DNA of 64,000 nucleotides from Telmatobacter sp. DSM 110680 (GTDB lineage Bacteria; Acidobacteriota; Terriglobia; Terriglobales; Acidobacteriaceae): assembly GCF_039994875.1 (NCBI RefSeq), contig NZ_CP121196.1, forward strand, positions 1,488,001 to 1,552,000, read 5' to 3'. The notes beneath the pieces are model-generated. The model saw nothing but the letters and a program-made list of their open reading frames with translations. It did no database searches and was not told the origin of the DNA. This document shows positions 8,600 to 17,588 of this stretch, in pieces. Numbering within the stretch: position 1 is the first letter of the stretch; each line of letters opens with the position of its first letter. The position numbers were made by a program, and so were the translations under genes.

Positions 8600-10906
8600 A
8601 TGGCGACAGTCCGGCAGCCCACTCCGGCAGAGCTTTCCAGCGCCCCCGCCGAGTTGGTGGCGCCCCCTGCACCTGCCCGCCCGGTTTTTGACCAGGCCGC
8701 CATCGATCGCCGTATCGAGCTTCTTCTCCGCCACGTTCAGGCCAATCGACCCACTGAAGACGTTGAACTTATCCGCAAGGCTTGGGAATTCTGCGTAAAG
8801 CATCATCAAGGCCAGATGCGCGCTTCCGGCGAGCCATACATCATCCATCCGCTTGAAGTAGCTGAAGTTCTGGCCGAAATGAAGATGGACTCGACAGCCA
8901 TCGCTGCTGGTCTCCTTCACGACGCCGTTGAAGACACCCCCGCGACAAGCGAGCAGATTGAAGCCGACTTTGGCGATCAGGTAGCCCACATCGTCGAAGG
9001 CGTCACCAAAATCGACAAGATTCAGTTCGCCAACCGCGAAGACCGCCAGGCGGAGAACGTCCGCAAGATGCTCCTCGCCATGGTCACCGACGTCCGCGTA
9101 GTGCTCATCAAGCTCGCCGACCGCCTTCACAACATGCGTACGCTCGAGCACCTGCAGCCTGACCGCCGCGAAGCCATCGCCCGCGAAACCCTCGACATTT
9201 ACGCCCCACTCGCTCATCGCCTCGGCATGGGCAAAGTGCGCGGCGAACTCGAAGACCTGGCCTTCCGTTACACCGATCCGGTCAGCTTCGAAAAGGTAGC
9301 CGAAGCCGTCGAGGCGCAGCGCACTGAAGGCGAGCAGTTCCTCCGTGGCGTCGAAGACACCCTTGTCGAGCAACTCCGCGAAAACAACGTCGAGGCGCGC
9401 GTGGAGTGGCGCATCAAGCGCTACTACTCCATCTTTCAAAAGCTGCAGCGCTCAAAAGTCACATTCGATCAGGTCTACGATCTCCTCGCGGTCCGCATCA
9501 TTACGCAGGATGTAGCTTCGTGCTACGCCGTCTTTGGCCTCATTCACACGCTGTGGCGTCCCGTGCCCGGACGTATCAAGGACTTCATCGCCATTCCTCG
9601 CGCCAACCGCTATCAATCCCTCCACACCACGGTCATCGGCGAAGGCGGCCATCAATTCGAAGTGCAGATCCGCACTGAAGAAATGCACCGCATCGCCGAA
9701 GAGGGAATCGCCGCGCACTGGAAGTACAAGTCCAAGGATGGCGTAGTAACCGCCCGCGACGAAGAGCGCCTTAACTGGATCCGCCAGCTCGTCGAGTGGC
9801 AGAAAGAAATGACGGATCCCAACGAATTCCTCTCCAGCCTGAAAATGGACCTCTACCCCGACGAGGTCTACACCTTCACGCCTAAAGGAAAAGTCGTTGT
9901 TGTCCCCGCCGACGGCACGCCCGTCGATTTCGCTTACACCATTCACACGGAGGTCGGCCACACCTGCGTCGGAGCCAAGGTCAACGGCCGCATGGTGCCT
10001 CTTCGTACAAAGCTGCGCACCGGCGACATCGTAGAAATCGTCACGCAGAAAGATCACAAGCCCAGCCGCGACTGGCTCACCTTCGTCAAGAGTCCCCGCG
10101 CCCGCAATAAAATCAAGCACTGGCTCAATGAAGACCAGCGCCGTCGCGCCGTCGAAATCGGCCGCAAACTACTGGAGCGCGAAGCACGCCGCTTCAAAGT
10201 CCCCATGAGCCAGATCGACGACCAGGATCTGGCCCGCATCGCCAACGAATACGGCGTAGCCACGGCAGCCGACTTGCTCGCGACTCTTGGCGCGGGCAAG
10301 CACTCAGCGCATCAGGTCCTCAACAAGCTCGCCCCGGGCTACGCCAACCCGCCAGACGGCTCGCAGACCGCTGAGCCACAGCAGCCCGGCACCGTCGAGC
10401 AGGCCATGTCCGACGCGGTGCGCAAGCTTCATCTCACTGGGTCTGACTCACTTCAGGTCGAAGGCCAGAACGATCTGCTCGTCTACCGCGCGCGCTGTTG
10501 CAATCCCATTCGCGGCGAAGAAATCGTCGGCTACGTCACCCGCGGCAAAGGCGTCGCCGTGCACGCACGCAGTTGTCCCAACGTCCAGAACCTGCTTTAC
10601 GAGAGCGACCGCCGCATCAACGTCGAATGGTCCCGCGTAGGCGACGAGAGCAGTCGCGCTCAACGATATCCCGTCAAAATCACCGTCTTCTGCGACGACC
10701 GCACCGGCATGTTGAAAGAACTGACCGCCGTCATCTCCGATGACAACACCAATATTCGCGGCGTCGACATCCATCACGACGACAACGGCGAAGCAGTCAT
10801 AGAGTTCATCGTAGAAGCTGAAGACCTCCGCCACCTCAACCGCATGGTCCTGGGTATCCGCCGCGTCCAAGGCGTCCGTACCGTCCAGCGCACCCAGAAA
10901 CTCTAA
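8600..10906 (+). CDS. rel: Bifunctional (p)ppGpp synthetase/hydrolase, Rel family
   Basis: 768-residue stringent-response enzyme. Order of domains: HD hydrolase (LLHDAVEDT with the HD pair and ED motif intact, about residues 60-200), synthetase (RIKDFIAIPRANRYQSLHT and FEVQIRTEEMH, about 240-390), TGS (TPKGKVVVVPADGTPVDFAY), helical/zinc-finger-like region (ARCCNPIRGEEIVGY, HARSCPN) and C-terminal ACT (ITVFCDDRTGMLKELTAVISD). The RxKD loop (RIKD) plus an intact HD site is what bifunctional Rel/SpoT enzymes carry, unlike synthetase-only RelA with ExDD. It is the longest gene in its neighbourhood and appears monocistronic. Confidence 0.95.
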   Translation: MATVRQPTPAELSSAPAELVAPPAPARPVFDQAAIDRRIELLLRHVQANRPTEDVELIRKAWEFCVKHHQGQMRASGEPYIIHPLEVAEVLAEMKMDSTAIAAGLLHDAVEDTPATSEQIEADFGDQVAHIVEGVTKIDKIQFANREDRQAENVRKMLLAMVTDVRVVLIKLADRLHNMRTLEHLQPDRREAIARETLDIYAPLAHRLGMGKVRGELEDLAFRYTDPVSFEKVAEAVEAQRTEGEQFLRGVEDTLVEQLRENNVEARVEWRIKRYYSIFQKLQRSKVTFDQVYDLLAVRIITQDVASCYAVFGLIHTLWRPVPGRIKDFIAIPRANRYQSLHTTVIGEGGHQFEVQIRTEEMHRIAEEGIAAHWKYKSKDGVVTARDEERLNWIRQLVEWQKEMTDPNEFLSSLKMDLYPDEVYTFTPKGKVVVVPADGTPVDFAYTIHTEVGHTCVGAKVNGRMVPLRTKLRTGDIVEIVTQKDHKPSRDWLTFVKSPRARNKIKHWLNEDQRRRAVEIGRKLLEREARRFKVPMSQIDDQDLARIANEYGVATAADLLATLGAGKHSAHQVLNKLAPGYANPPDGSQTAEPQQPGTVEQAMSDAVRKLHLTGSDSLQVEGQNDLLVYRARCCNPIRGEEIVGYVTRGKGVAVHARSCPNVQNLLYESDRRINVEWSRVGDESSRAQRYPVKITVFCDDRTGMLKELTAVISDDNTNIRGVDIHHDDNGEAVIEFIVEAEDLRHLNRMVLGIRRVQGVRTVQRTQKL

Positions 10907-10961
10907 ACCCCCGCCGCAAATCTCTCTCTAAACATCGCCGTCATCCCGACTTCATACTCCG

Positions 10962-11073
10962 TCATCCTCAGCGAGTCGAAGGATCTGCGGCTGTTCTCAG
11001 CGCATATCCGTACAAAGCCGGGTGCCCCATTCATGACACAGATTCATCGTGGCATGAGTGGGAAGGAACGAAT
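10962..11073 (+). repeat. Composite dispersed repeat, copy A
   Basis: First module TCATCCTCAGCGAGTCGAAG at 10962, a spacer containing ATCCGTACAAA, then a second module beginning GGGTGCCCCATTC at 11020 and ending GGCATGAGTGGGAA. The same two modules in the same order occur near 44284-44396 and 37233-37340. It sits between rel and the small membrane protein gene. Confidence 0.75.
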
Positions 11074-11161
11074 CAGAGCGGTAGTCACCCGTGAATGCTC
11101 GTCGCGAACCTAGCCCCAGCGCTGTACCATTCCAACAACCGCAGTTGCAGGAGGCATTCTC

Positions 11162-11506
11162 GTGGCAACTCTCTTCTGCTGGTTCGCAATCACCCTGCTC
11201 GTAGCCTGCGCCATCCTCGAGTTCACGCAGTGGCGCGTCATCGGTACCAGGCTCCTGATTCTCTTTCCAGCGGTCCTCTGCCTCAGCCTCCTGCTCGATC
11301 TCTCACACGGAGTTACCAAACTAGGACAGGCCGCCTACAACTCCGATCTCCGCACACTCCCGATCCTGCTCATCTTCCTCGCCATCGCGATACTCGCTGC
11401 CCTGCGCTCCGCTTGGCGTTGGCTGTTCTGGATAGTGTGGCTGATCGGCGCCGCCCTCTGCTCGATCGCTATCTATCTCACTTTTTTCTGGAAAGTTTTC
11501 AGCTGA
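11162..11506 (+). CDS. Small four-helix membrane protein of unknown function
   Basis: 114 residues with four hydrophobic segments (residues ~3-20, 27-45, 65-84, 88-108) and almost no soluble part. I do not recognise the family. The GTG start is preceded by a strong AGGAGG site 7 nt upstream. It runs convergently with the large permease gene, whose stop codon lies 15 bp beyond this one. Confidence 0.7.
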   Translation: MATLFCWFAITLLVACAILEFTQWRVIGTRLLILFPAVLCLSLLLDLSHGVTKLGQAAYNSDLRTLPILLIFLAIAILAALRSAWRWLFWIVWLIGAALCSIAIYLTFFWKVFS

Positions 11507-11521
11507 TTCGAACGTCACGCC

Positions 11522-14005
11522 CTACTCGTTTCGCAACGCCGACACCGGATTAATCGCCGCGGCCCGTCGCGCCGGAATGCACGTTCCCGCGACCGCCAGC
11601 ATGGGCAGAATGCACGCCGCCGCTATCAGCGTTACCGGATCGAACTGAGAGGTCTGCACCAGTTGTTCCTTCGCCAGACGCCCCGCGAGAAAGGCGAGCG
11701 GGAGCCCAATCCCCACGCCCAACAGTCCCAGCAGAAACGCCTGTCGCAACACCATCCACATCACCTGCGAACGGTTCGCCCCCAGAGCCATGCGGATCCC
11801 AATCTCATGCGTCCGTTCTGAAGTCACGAACGACAGCACGCCATAAATCCCCACCAGCGACAGCAGCAGAGCCGCCGCCGCAAATGTCCCGAACAGCGCC
11901 AGTGAGAACCGCGGCCCCGCATAGCCATAGCGATCGAGCATCTGCTGCAGTGTCATGATCTCCGAAATCGGCTGATCCTTATCGATCGCGTGTACCGTCT
12001 GCCGCATTGGATTCACCAGCACGTCCGCCGGAAGCGAAGTCGAAACGATCAGGCTGTTGGTTGCCGCAGGCGCGGCCGTATACGGCAAAAAGACATGCGG
12101 AAAATTCTCCCGGAAGCCGACGAAGAAGGGCAGATCGCTCACCACTCCAACCACGGTGAACGCGTCGCTCTCCAGTTTCGTTTTTCCATCCGGTTTGAAC
12201 TCCGGCAGATGTATCGTTCTGCCCAGCGCATTCTCTCCGGCAAAGTATCGCTGCGCAAAATTCTGCGTAATCACCGCTTCGTGTGCAGCCGCTGAAACCT
12301 CACGCGCATCGATAAAGTGCCCCTGCAGCACTTTCATGCGCGCCATTTCCAAAAATGTAGGATCGGTCAGATGAATCGCCACTACGCGTTTGTCCGTTGG
12401 CTCGCCGCCAATCTGCACGCGGTCCGCGTAAATATCCATGAACGGAAACGCAGCATCTACGGTCGCGGCACTCACGCCTGGCATCGCCTGCGCGCGGTCA
12501 AGCAATTGTCTGAAGAACAAGGTCCGGCTCTCCGCTGTTGGATAGCGCACATCGGCCAGTGGAATCTCTAGCATCAGCGTGCGATCCGGAGTGAAGGGAA
12601 CCGGAACGTTTTCGACTGCCATCAACGAGCGCACCATCAGTCCCGCCAGCATCAGCAGAACCAGCGAGAGGGAAATCTCCGTCACCACAAACCCGCTCAG
12701 AATCCGCCGTTGCGTCCGGCTGTCCGACGAACGAAAACTATTCAGCACTGACGCCAGCCGTGGCCGCGCGCTGTGCCAAGCAGGAAACGTTCCGAAGATC
12801 AAAACCGTTCCCAGCGCGATAGCCAGCGAGCCAAGCAGCACTGGAACATTCATGGTGATCAGTGCTTCATCCGGAATCGTGTCGGTCGGAACAATTCGCA
12901 GTATCGCCTGCAATCCCAGGTAGGCGCACCCGAGCGCAATCGGGAACGCGAACAGAGCCAGCAACACTGACTCCGTCAAGGCATGTCGCACCAACCTCAA
13001 GCGCGAAGCGCCAATCGAAGCGCGCACCACGTACTCGTGTTCCCTCGTCACGGCCTTCGCCAGTAGCAGGCTCGACACGTTCACGCAGGAGATGAACAAA
13101 AGCACGAACACCGATCCAAGCAGCAAATACAAAACGCTGGCCAGGCCCGACTTGAACATCTCATTGAAAGGCAGAATTCCAAAGCGCAAATCTTTCGGAA
13201 AAATGAACGGCTCAGTCTGTGCGAACTCTTGAAAAATGGGCGTTAATTCCGCCGCAGCCTGGGCGTCCGTTACGCCCGGCTTCAGTCTTCCCACGAGTGC
13301 GAAATGCCGCTGCCCCTCCACTGCCTGCTCGTTGGTCATCAGTATCGGCAGATAAACATCCGCGCCGCGCCATAGAAAGCGCGGCGGCATCACGCCGATC
13401 ACCGTGCGCGCATGATGATCCACCTGCAATACCTGCCCGATCACCGAATTACTGCCGCCGTAATGCGCCTGCCAATAGCGATAACTCAGCAGCGCCACTT
13501 CGCCGTGTCCTGGGCGAACATCGTCTTCCATCGTCGCCCGCCCCAATATCGGCTTCACGCCCAGAACGTCAAATGTGTTCGGCGTGATGTAGTTCCCGCG
13601 GACGCGCTCAGGCTCAAATTTGCCCGTGATCTCGACCATGCCTACCGTTGACGCCGTGACGCCGTTAAAGATGTTCGTCTTTGTGGCAATCTCATTGAAC
13701 TGCTGCGGCGTGTACGCGCGCCATCCGCACTCGGCACGATCCGGAAAGCACAGCTTGGGCGTTGCCAGCGTGTGCACATCCTTGTAGGGAAACGGATCGA
13801 TCAGCACGCCGTAGGCAACCGTGAAAACCGCGCTCGACGCGCTGATACCCAGCGCCAGCGTCAGCACAATCGTGACGAAGAATCCGGGGCTTTTGCCTAG
13901 ATGACGAATGGAATAACGCAGATCCTGCAGCATCGATGCGAGCCGGAACGCGGCGATCTCATGCGCCAGTTCTTTCATGAAAGATCGCATGCTTCCCAGA
14001 GCCAT
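11522..14005 (-). CDS. ADOP-type ABC transporter permease (MacB/FtsX-like)
   Basis: 827-residue permease of the acidobacterial duplicated orphan permease type: two MacB_PCD periplasmic domains and two FtsX permease modules in one chain, with no ATPase gene beside it. The N-terminal sequence MLQDLRYSIRHLGKSPGFF and the FtsX blocks (SERTHEIGIRMALGANRSQVMWM near the C terminus, VVRASIGASRLRLVRHALTE in the middle) are diagnostic. The role is usually assumed to be macrolide or lipoprotein export but is untested. The ATG at 14005 has GAGAGG 7 nt upstream; an upstream ATG at 14122 would overlap the divergent gene's promoter. Confidence 0.88.
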   Translation of the reverse strand: MALGSMRSFMKELAHEIAAFRLASMLQDLRYSIRHLGKSPGFFVTIVLTLALGISASSAVFTVAYGVLIDPFPYKDVHTLATPKLCFPDRAECGWRAYTPQQFNEIATKTNIFNGVTASTVGMVEITGKFEPERVRGNYITPNTFDVLGVKPILGRATMEDDVRPGHGEVALLSYRYWQAHYGGSNSVIGQVLQVDHHARTVIGVMPPRFLWRGADVYLPILMTNEQAVEGQRHFALVGRLKPGVTDAQAAAELTPIFQEFAQTEPFIFPKDLRFGILPFNEMFKSGLASVLYLLLGSVFVLLFISCVNVSSLLLAKAVTREHEYVVRASIGASRLRLVRHALTESVLLALFAFPIALGCAYLGLQAILRIVPTDTIPDEALITMNVPVLLGSLAIALGTVLIFGTFPAWHSARPRLASVLNSFRSSDSRTQRRILSGFVVTEISLSLVLLMLAGLMVRSLMAVENVPVPFTPDRTLMLEIPLADVRYPTAESRTLFFRQLLDRAQAMPGVSAATVDAAFPFMDIYADRVQIGGEPTDKRVVAIHLTDPTFLEMARMKVLQGHFIDAREVSAAAHEAVITQNFAQRYFAGENALGRTIHLPEFKPDGKTKLESDAFTVVGVVSDLPFFVGFRENFPHVFLPYTAAPAATNSLIVSTSLPADVLVNPMRQTVHAIDKDQPISEIMTLQQMLDRYGYAGPRFSLALFGTFAAAALLLSLVGIYGVLSFVTSERTHEIGIRMALGANRSQVMWMVLRQAFLLGLLGVGIGLPLAFLAGRLAKEQLVQTSQFDPVTLIAAACILPMLAVAGTCIPARRAAAINPVSALRNE

Positions 14006-14128
14006 GAAATAGCCTCTCACAGCATTTATTGCCGCGGCAACAACCATCTTGCAACCTCGCATCGTCGCAGCCCGATTCACTCTTCCAACAGCGCGGTCAA
14101 TCTTAGTGCTCGGCGCTACCATGTTTGT

Positions 14129-15052
14129 ATGCGTGCCGGAACTTCAATTGCCGATGCCCTACGCTCTGCACACGTCCTCGACGGCGGCATGGCTTCGGAA
14201 CTCGAATACCTCGGAGCCAACATCGATGGCCCGCTCTGGTCTGCGCATGTTCTCGAAGATGCTCCCGAAAAAATAGTAGCCGTCCATCGTGCCTACATCG
14301 AGGCCGGCGCCGACATCATTGAAACCGCCAGCTACCAGGTGTCGCGCATGGGCTATGCCGAGGTGGGCCTTGATCCCGCCCTCGCCGGTGCTGCGTTGCT
14401 TCGATCTGTCTCGCTCGCTCGCGAGGCGGCCTCTGCGGCTCACGGCAAACGCGTCCTCATCGCTGCGTCGCTCGGCCCCTACGGCGCGGCTCTGCACAAT
14501 GGTGCCGAATACCACGGCAACTACACGTGCACGTTCGCCGATCTCATAGCATTTCACGCAGATCGCATCAAGATACTCGCGAATGCGAATGGGCAAGAAT
14601 CTCCCGATCTGCTGGCGTTCGAAACTCTGCCGTCGCTTGTGGAGGCTGTGGCCATTGGCCAGGCGCTCAAGCCATATCCTGAACTCGCCGCATGGTTCAC
14701 CTTCACATGCGTAGATCAGGAGCACGTGGCGCACGGCGAACCTCTTCGTCAATGCGCCGCAGCAGTCGCAGCTTTCCCGCAGACTACAGCGGTCGGTGTC
14801 AATTGCACGCATCCCACATTGATTTCTGCGCTGATCGCCGAACTCCGCGCCGCATCCGACAAGCCCATCGTTGTCTATCCCAACTCTGGCGAAGGCTGGG
14901 ATGCGCAAAATCGCTGCTGGACCGGTACCGGCGACCCCGCCTCCTTTGCATCGCAAGCCGCAGACTGGCTCGCAGCCGGCGCACAGATTATTGGCGGATG
15001 TTGCCGCACCCGACCCGCGCATATTCACCAAGTGGCACGCCTCTTCCCGTAA
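14129..15052 (+). CDS. mmuM: Homocysteine S-methyltransferase
   Basis: 307-residue zinc-dependent enzyme that transfers a methyl group from S-methylmethionine or SAM to homocysteine. The TIM-barrel pattern begins with VLDGGMASELE; the three zinc-ligand cysteines are visible as Cys226 in GVNCTH and Cys291/Cys292 in GGCCRT. Length matches MmuM rather than the long cobalamin MetH. The start at 14129 (MRAGTS) fits the family N terminus; the frame stays open further upstream inside the divergent permease gene. No SAM riboswitch is visible upstream. Confidence 0.88.
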   Translation: MRAGTSIADALRSAHVLDGGMASELEYLGANIDGPLWSAHVLEDAPEKIVAVHRAYIEAGADIIETASYQVSRMGYAEVGLDPALAGAALLRSVSLAREAASAAHGKRVLIAASLGPYGAALHNGAEYHGNYTCTFADLIAFHADRIKILANANGQESPDLLAFETLPSLVEAVAIGQALKPYPELAAWFTFTCVDQEHVAHGEPLRQCAAAVAAFPQTTAVGVNCTHPTLISALIAELRAASDKPIVVYPNSGEGWDAQNRCWTGTGDPASFASQAADWLAAGAQIIGGCCRTRPAHIHQVARLFP

Positions 15053-15160
15053 TCAATCACATGGCGAAGATGACGTGAATATGACGAACAAAACGTACCA
15101 CCCATCCCGGCGCTACTGCGTCTTACTGGAGAGGAAGTTCTGTCGCAATGAGGTTCGTGT

Positions 15161-16264
15161 TTGTTTACGTCCGCTTATCCAGCTAGATTATTCGTCTTCT
15201 CTGCTTCGATTCTGCTGAGTTCCACAAATCTGTTGCAGCCAGCCGCCCACGCACAGGAAAGTCCTGCGCTTGCGCTTCCCAATGCGCCCGAGCCCGAACA
15301 GTCTGTTGCTCAATCTGTGCCAGCCACTCCGCAACAGGCCGCCGCCGCAGGCAAGATCACCGGCACCATCGTCGATGCAGACGGCGCCGTAGTGCAAGGC
15401 GCGCATGTAGAACTTACCGGTCCCTCTGGAGTATCAGCTGCCCAGATCTCCGGCAGGGATGGGCAGTATGTCTTCCCCGGTCTTCCTGCAGGCGATTACG
15501 AAATCACCGTCACCGGAAAGGGAATGAGCTCCGCTGCCTCCGGAGATATCGCGCTCGGCGCGGGCGAATACCGCACCTTGCCAAACATCGCTCTCGTCGT
15601 CTCCGGTGGCGTCACCAGCGTTACTGTTTCCGGCGACAAGGAAGAACTTTCCCGCGAACAAGAGCACATCGCCGTCCAGCAGCGCGTCATCGGCGTCATT
15701 CCAAATTTCTACAGTTCCTACGACTGGAACGCTCCGCCGATGCTCGCCAAGCAAAAATTTCAACTGAGCGCGCGTGGTCTCATCGATCCCGTTTCATTTC
15801 TCGCTGTCGCCGGCATCGCAGGAGCAGAGCAGAACCGCAACATCTTTCCTTCCTATGGAGGCGGAATTGAAGGCTACGGCAAACGCTACGGTGCTGCAAT
15901 GGCGAACCGAGTCTCCGGCGCGCTCTTAGGCCGAGCTGTCTACCCCGCCATCTTCCATCAGGATCCGCGCTATTTCTATAAAGGGAAGGGAAGTATCAAG
16001 TCGCGTGCACTTTACGCTATCTCCGCAGCCGTCATGACGCGCAGCGATAGCGGACGGTGGGAACCTAACTACTCGCAGGTCCTCGGCAACTTCTCCGCCG
16101 CCGCACTTTCGAATCTCTACTACCCTCAGGCGGATCGTGGAGGATCGTTAGTGCTGCTCAACGGATTATCGGAAACAGGCGGAAACGCCGTGTCCAATCT
16201 AATCCGCGAATTCCTTCTAAAACCGCTCACGTCCCATGCCAACAACGCCAACGGCCAACCATGA
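15161..16264 (+). CDS. Secreted protein with carboxypeptidase-regulatory-like domain
   Basis: 367 residues. A signal peptide (RLFVFSASILLSS, mature start near AHAQES) is followed by a Pro/Ala/Gln linker and a CarboxypepD_reg-like beta-sandwich (ITGTIVDADGAVVQGAHVELTG to ~residue 145). The rest (VIPNFYSSYDWNAPPMLAKQKFQ onward) is an acidobacterial family of unknown role, likely outer-membrane associated because these domains often front TonB-type proteins; no barrel is present here. The start is uncertain: the in-frame TTG at 15161 has no good ribosome site, whereas an out-of-frame ATG at 15148 does. Confidence 0.75.
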   Translation: MFTSAYPARLFVFSASILLSSTNLLQPAAHAQESPALALPNAPEPEQSVAQSVPATPQQAAAAGKITGTIVDADGAVVQGAHVELTGPSGVSAAQISGRDGQYVFPGLPAGDYEITVTGKGMSSAASGDIALGAGEYRTLPNIALVVSGGVTSVTVSGDKEELSREQEHIAVQQRVIGVIPNFYSSYDWNAPPMLAKQKFQLSARGLIDPVSFLAVAGIAGAEQNRNIFPSYGGGIEGYGKRYGAAMANRVSGALLGRAVYPAIFHQDPRYFYKGKGSIKSRALYAISAAVMTRSDSGRWEPNYSQVLGNFSAAALSNLYYPQADRGGSLVLLNGLSETGGNAVSNLIREFLLKPLTSHANNANGQP

Positions 16265-16331
16265 GAGTTCAGTTGCACCAACGCCGCATATCCTGCAGCG
16301 CTATTAACTGACCACTGACCAATGGTCCCTG

Positions 16332-17513
16332 TCACAGCACCATCTTGCCAATCGTCATCAGCTGCATATTCGATGTGCCTTCGTAAATCTTGCCCACCTT
16401 GGCATCGCGATAATACTTCTCCGCTGGGTAGTCGCGCACAAATCCGTTGCCGCCGAACACCTCAACGCACAGGCTGGCTACTTTCTCCGCAACCTGCGAT
16501 GTAAAGTACTTCGTCATCGCCGCCTCGCGCACATACGATATCCCCGCGTCCTTCAACCGGGCCGCGTTGTAGACCATCAGTTTTGCCGCTTCAATCTCCG
16601 TCGCCATCTCTGCCATCGTGAACTGCACAACCTGAAACTCCGCGATTGGTTTGCCAAACTGTTTCCGCTCCTTCGCATACTTCGCGGCGTGTCCCCATGC
16701 GCCTTCGGCCAGCCCCAGCATCTGCGCGCCGATTCCAATCCGCCCCTCGTTCAGCGTCTCAATCGCGATCTTGTATCCCTTGCCTTCTTCGCCCAGCAGA
16801 TTTTCGGGCGGCACCACGCAGTTGTCGAAAACCAACTCGCACGTGCTGCTGGCACGGATTCCCATCTTGTCCTCCTTGCGCCCGACTGAAAATCCTGGCG
16901 TGCCTTTCTCTACCAGAAACGCCGTGATGCCGCGATAACCCGCCGCAGGATCAAGCGTGGAGAAGACCAGAAAAAGTCCGGCTTCCTTCGCGTTTGAGAT
17001 CCAGAGCTTACGGCCATTCAAGCGATAGCCGTCGTCCACTTTCTCTGCTCGCATCTGCAACGCGAATGCATCCGATCCCGAACCAGCCTCGCTCAACGCA
17101 TACGCGCCCGCAGTATCCGCAGCCACGCGTGGCAACCACTTCTTCTTCTGTTCTTCGGTTGCCCATCGACGCAGTGCATTTACCACCAGCGTGTTGTGCA
17201 CATCCACCAACACGGCAACCGCGGGATCAACGGACGCGATCGCTTCGATTGCCAGCACCGCGTCAAAGAAACTCCCGCCCGCTCCGCCCAGGTCCTCGGG
17301 AATCTCAATCCCCATCAGCCCCAGTTCGAACAGCTTGCTCACCAGTCCCGGCGCAAACTGCTGCTCATCGTCCATGGTGCGCACCGCGGGGGCAATCGTC
17401 TCCTCCGCGAACTGCCGCACAGTCGCGTAGAACATTTGTTCTTCTTCTGTCAGTCGAGTTAGTGGTGAGGGGGAATAGCTCTTGTTAGACAAGGAAATCA
17501 GTGCCTCCGGCAT
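16332..17513 (-). CDS. Acyl-CoA dehydrogenase (short/branched-chain type)
   Basis: 393-residue FAD flavoenzyme of beta-oxidation that introduces the alpha-beta double bond in acyl-CoA and passes electrons to ETF. Standard blocks are present: AYALSEAGSGSDAFA and WISNAKEAGLFLVF (FAD binding), ERKQFGKPI, and the catalytic Glu378 in IYEGTSNMQ. The sequence resembles butyryl-/short-branched-chain members. It follows the S53 peptidase gene on the same strand but an intrinsic terminator separates the two, so it is probably transcribed alone. Confidence 0.93.
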   Translation of the reverse strand: MPEALISLSNKSYSPSPLTRLTEEEQMFYATVRQFAEETIAPAVRTMDDEQQFAPGLVSKLFELGLMGIEIPEDLGGAGGSFFDAVLAIEAIASVDPAVAVLVDVHNTLVVNALRRWATEEQKKKWLPRVAADTAGAYALSEAGSGSDAFALQMRAEKVDDGYRLNGRKLWISNAKEAGLFLVFSTLDPAAGYRGITAFLVEKGTPGFSVGRKEDKMGIRASSTCELVFDNCVVPPENLLGEEGKGYKIAIETLNEGRIGIGAQMLGLAEGAWGHAAKYAKERKQFGKPIAEFQVVQFTMAEMATEIEAAKLMVYNAARLKDAGISYVREAAMTKYFTSQVAEKVASLCVEVFGGNGFVRDYPAEKYYRDAKVGKIYEGTSNMQLMTIGKMVL

Positions 17514-17536
17514 CGGAGTGTATCAGACGCACAAAC

Positions 17537-17567
17537 AAAAAGGGCAGACTCCTCGCGGAGTCTGCCC
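17537..17567 (-). terminator. Rho-independent terminator of the S53 peptidase gene
   Basis: Read on the minus strand the stem GGGCAGACTCC / GGAGTCTGCCC (11 bp, loop GCGA) is followed directly by TTTTTG. It lies just after the peptidase stop codon and before the acyl-CoA dehydrogenase start. Confidence 0.9.
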
Positions 17568-17588
17568 CGACCGTCCTTCAAATAAATA

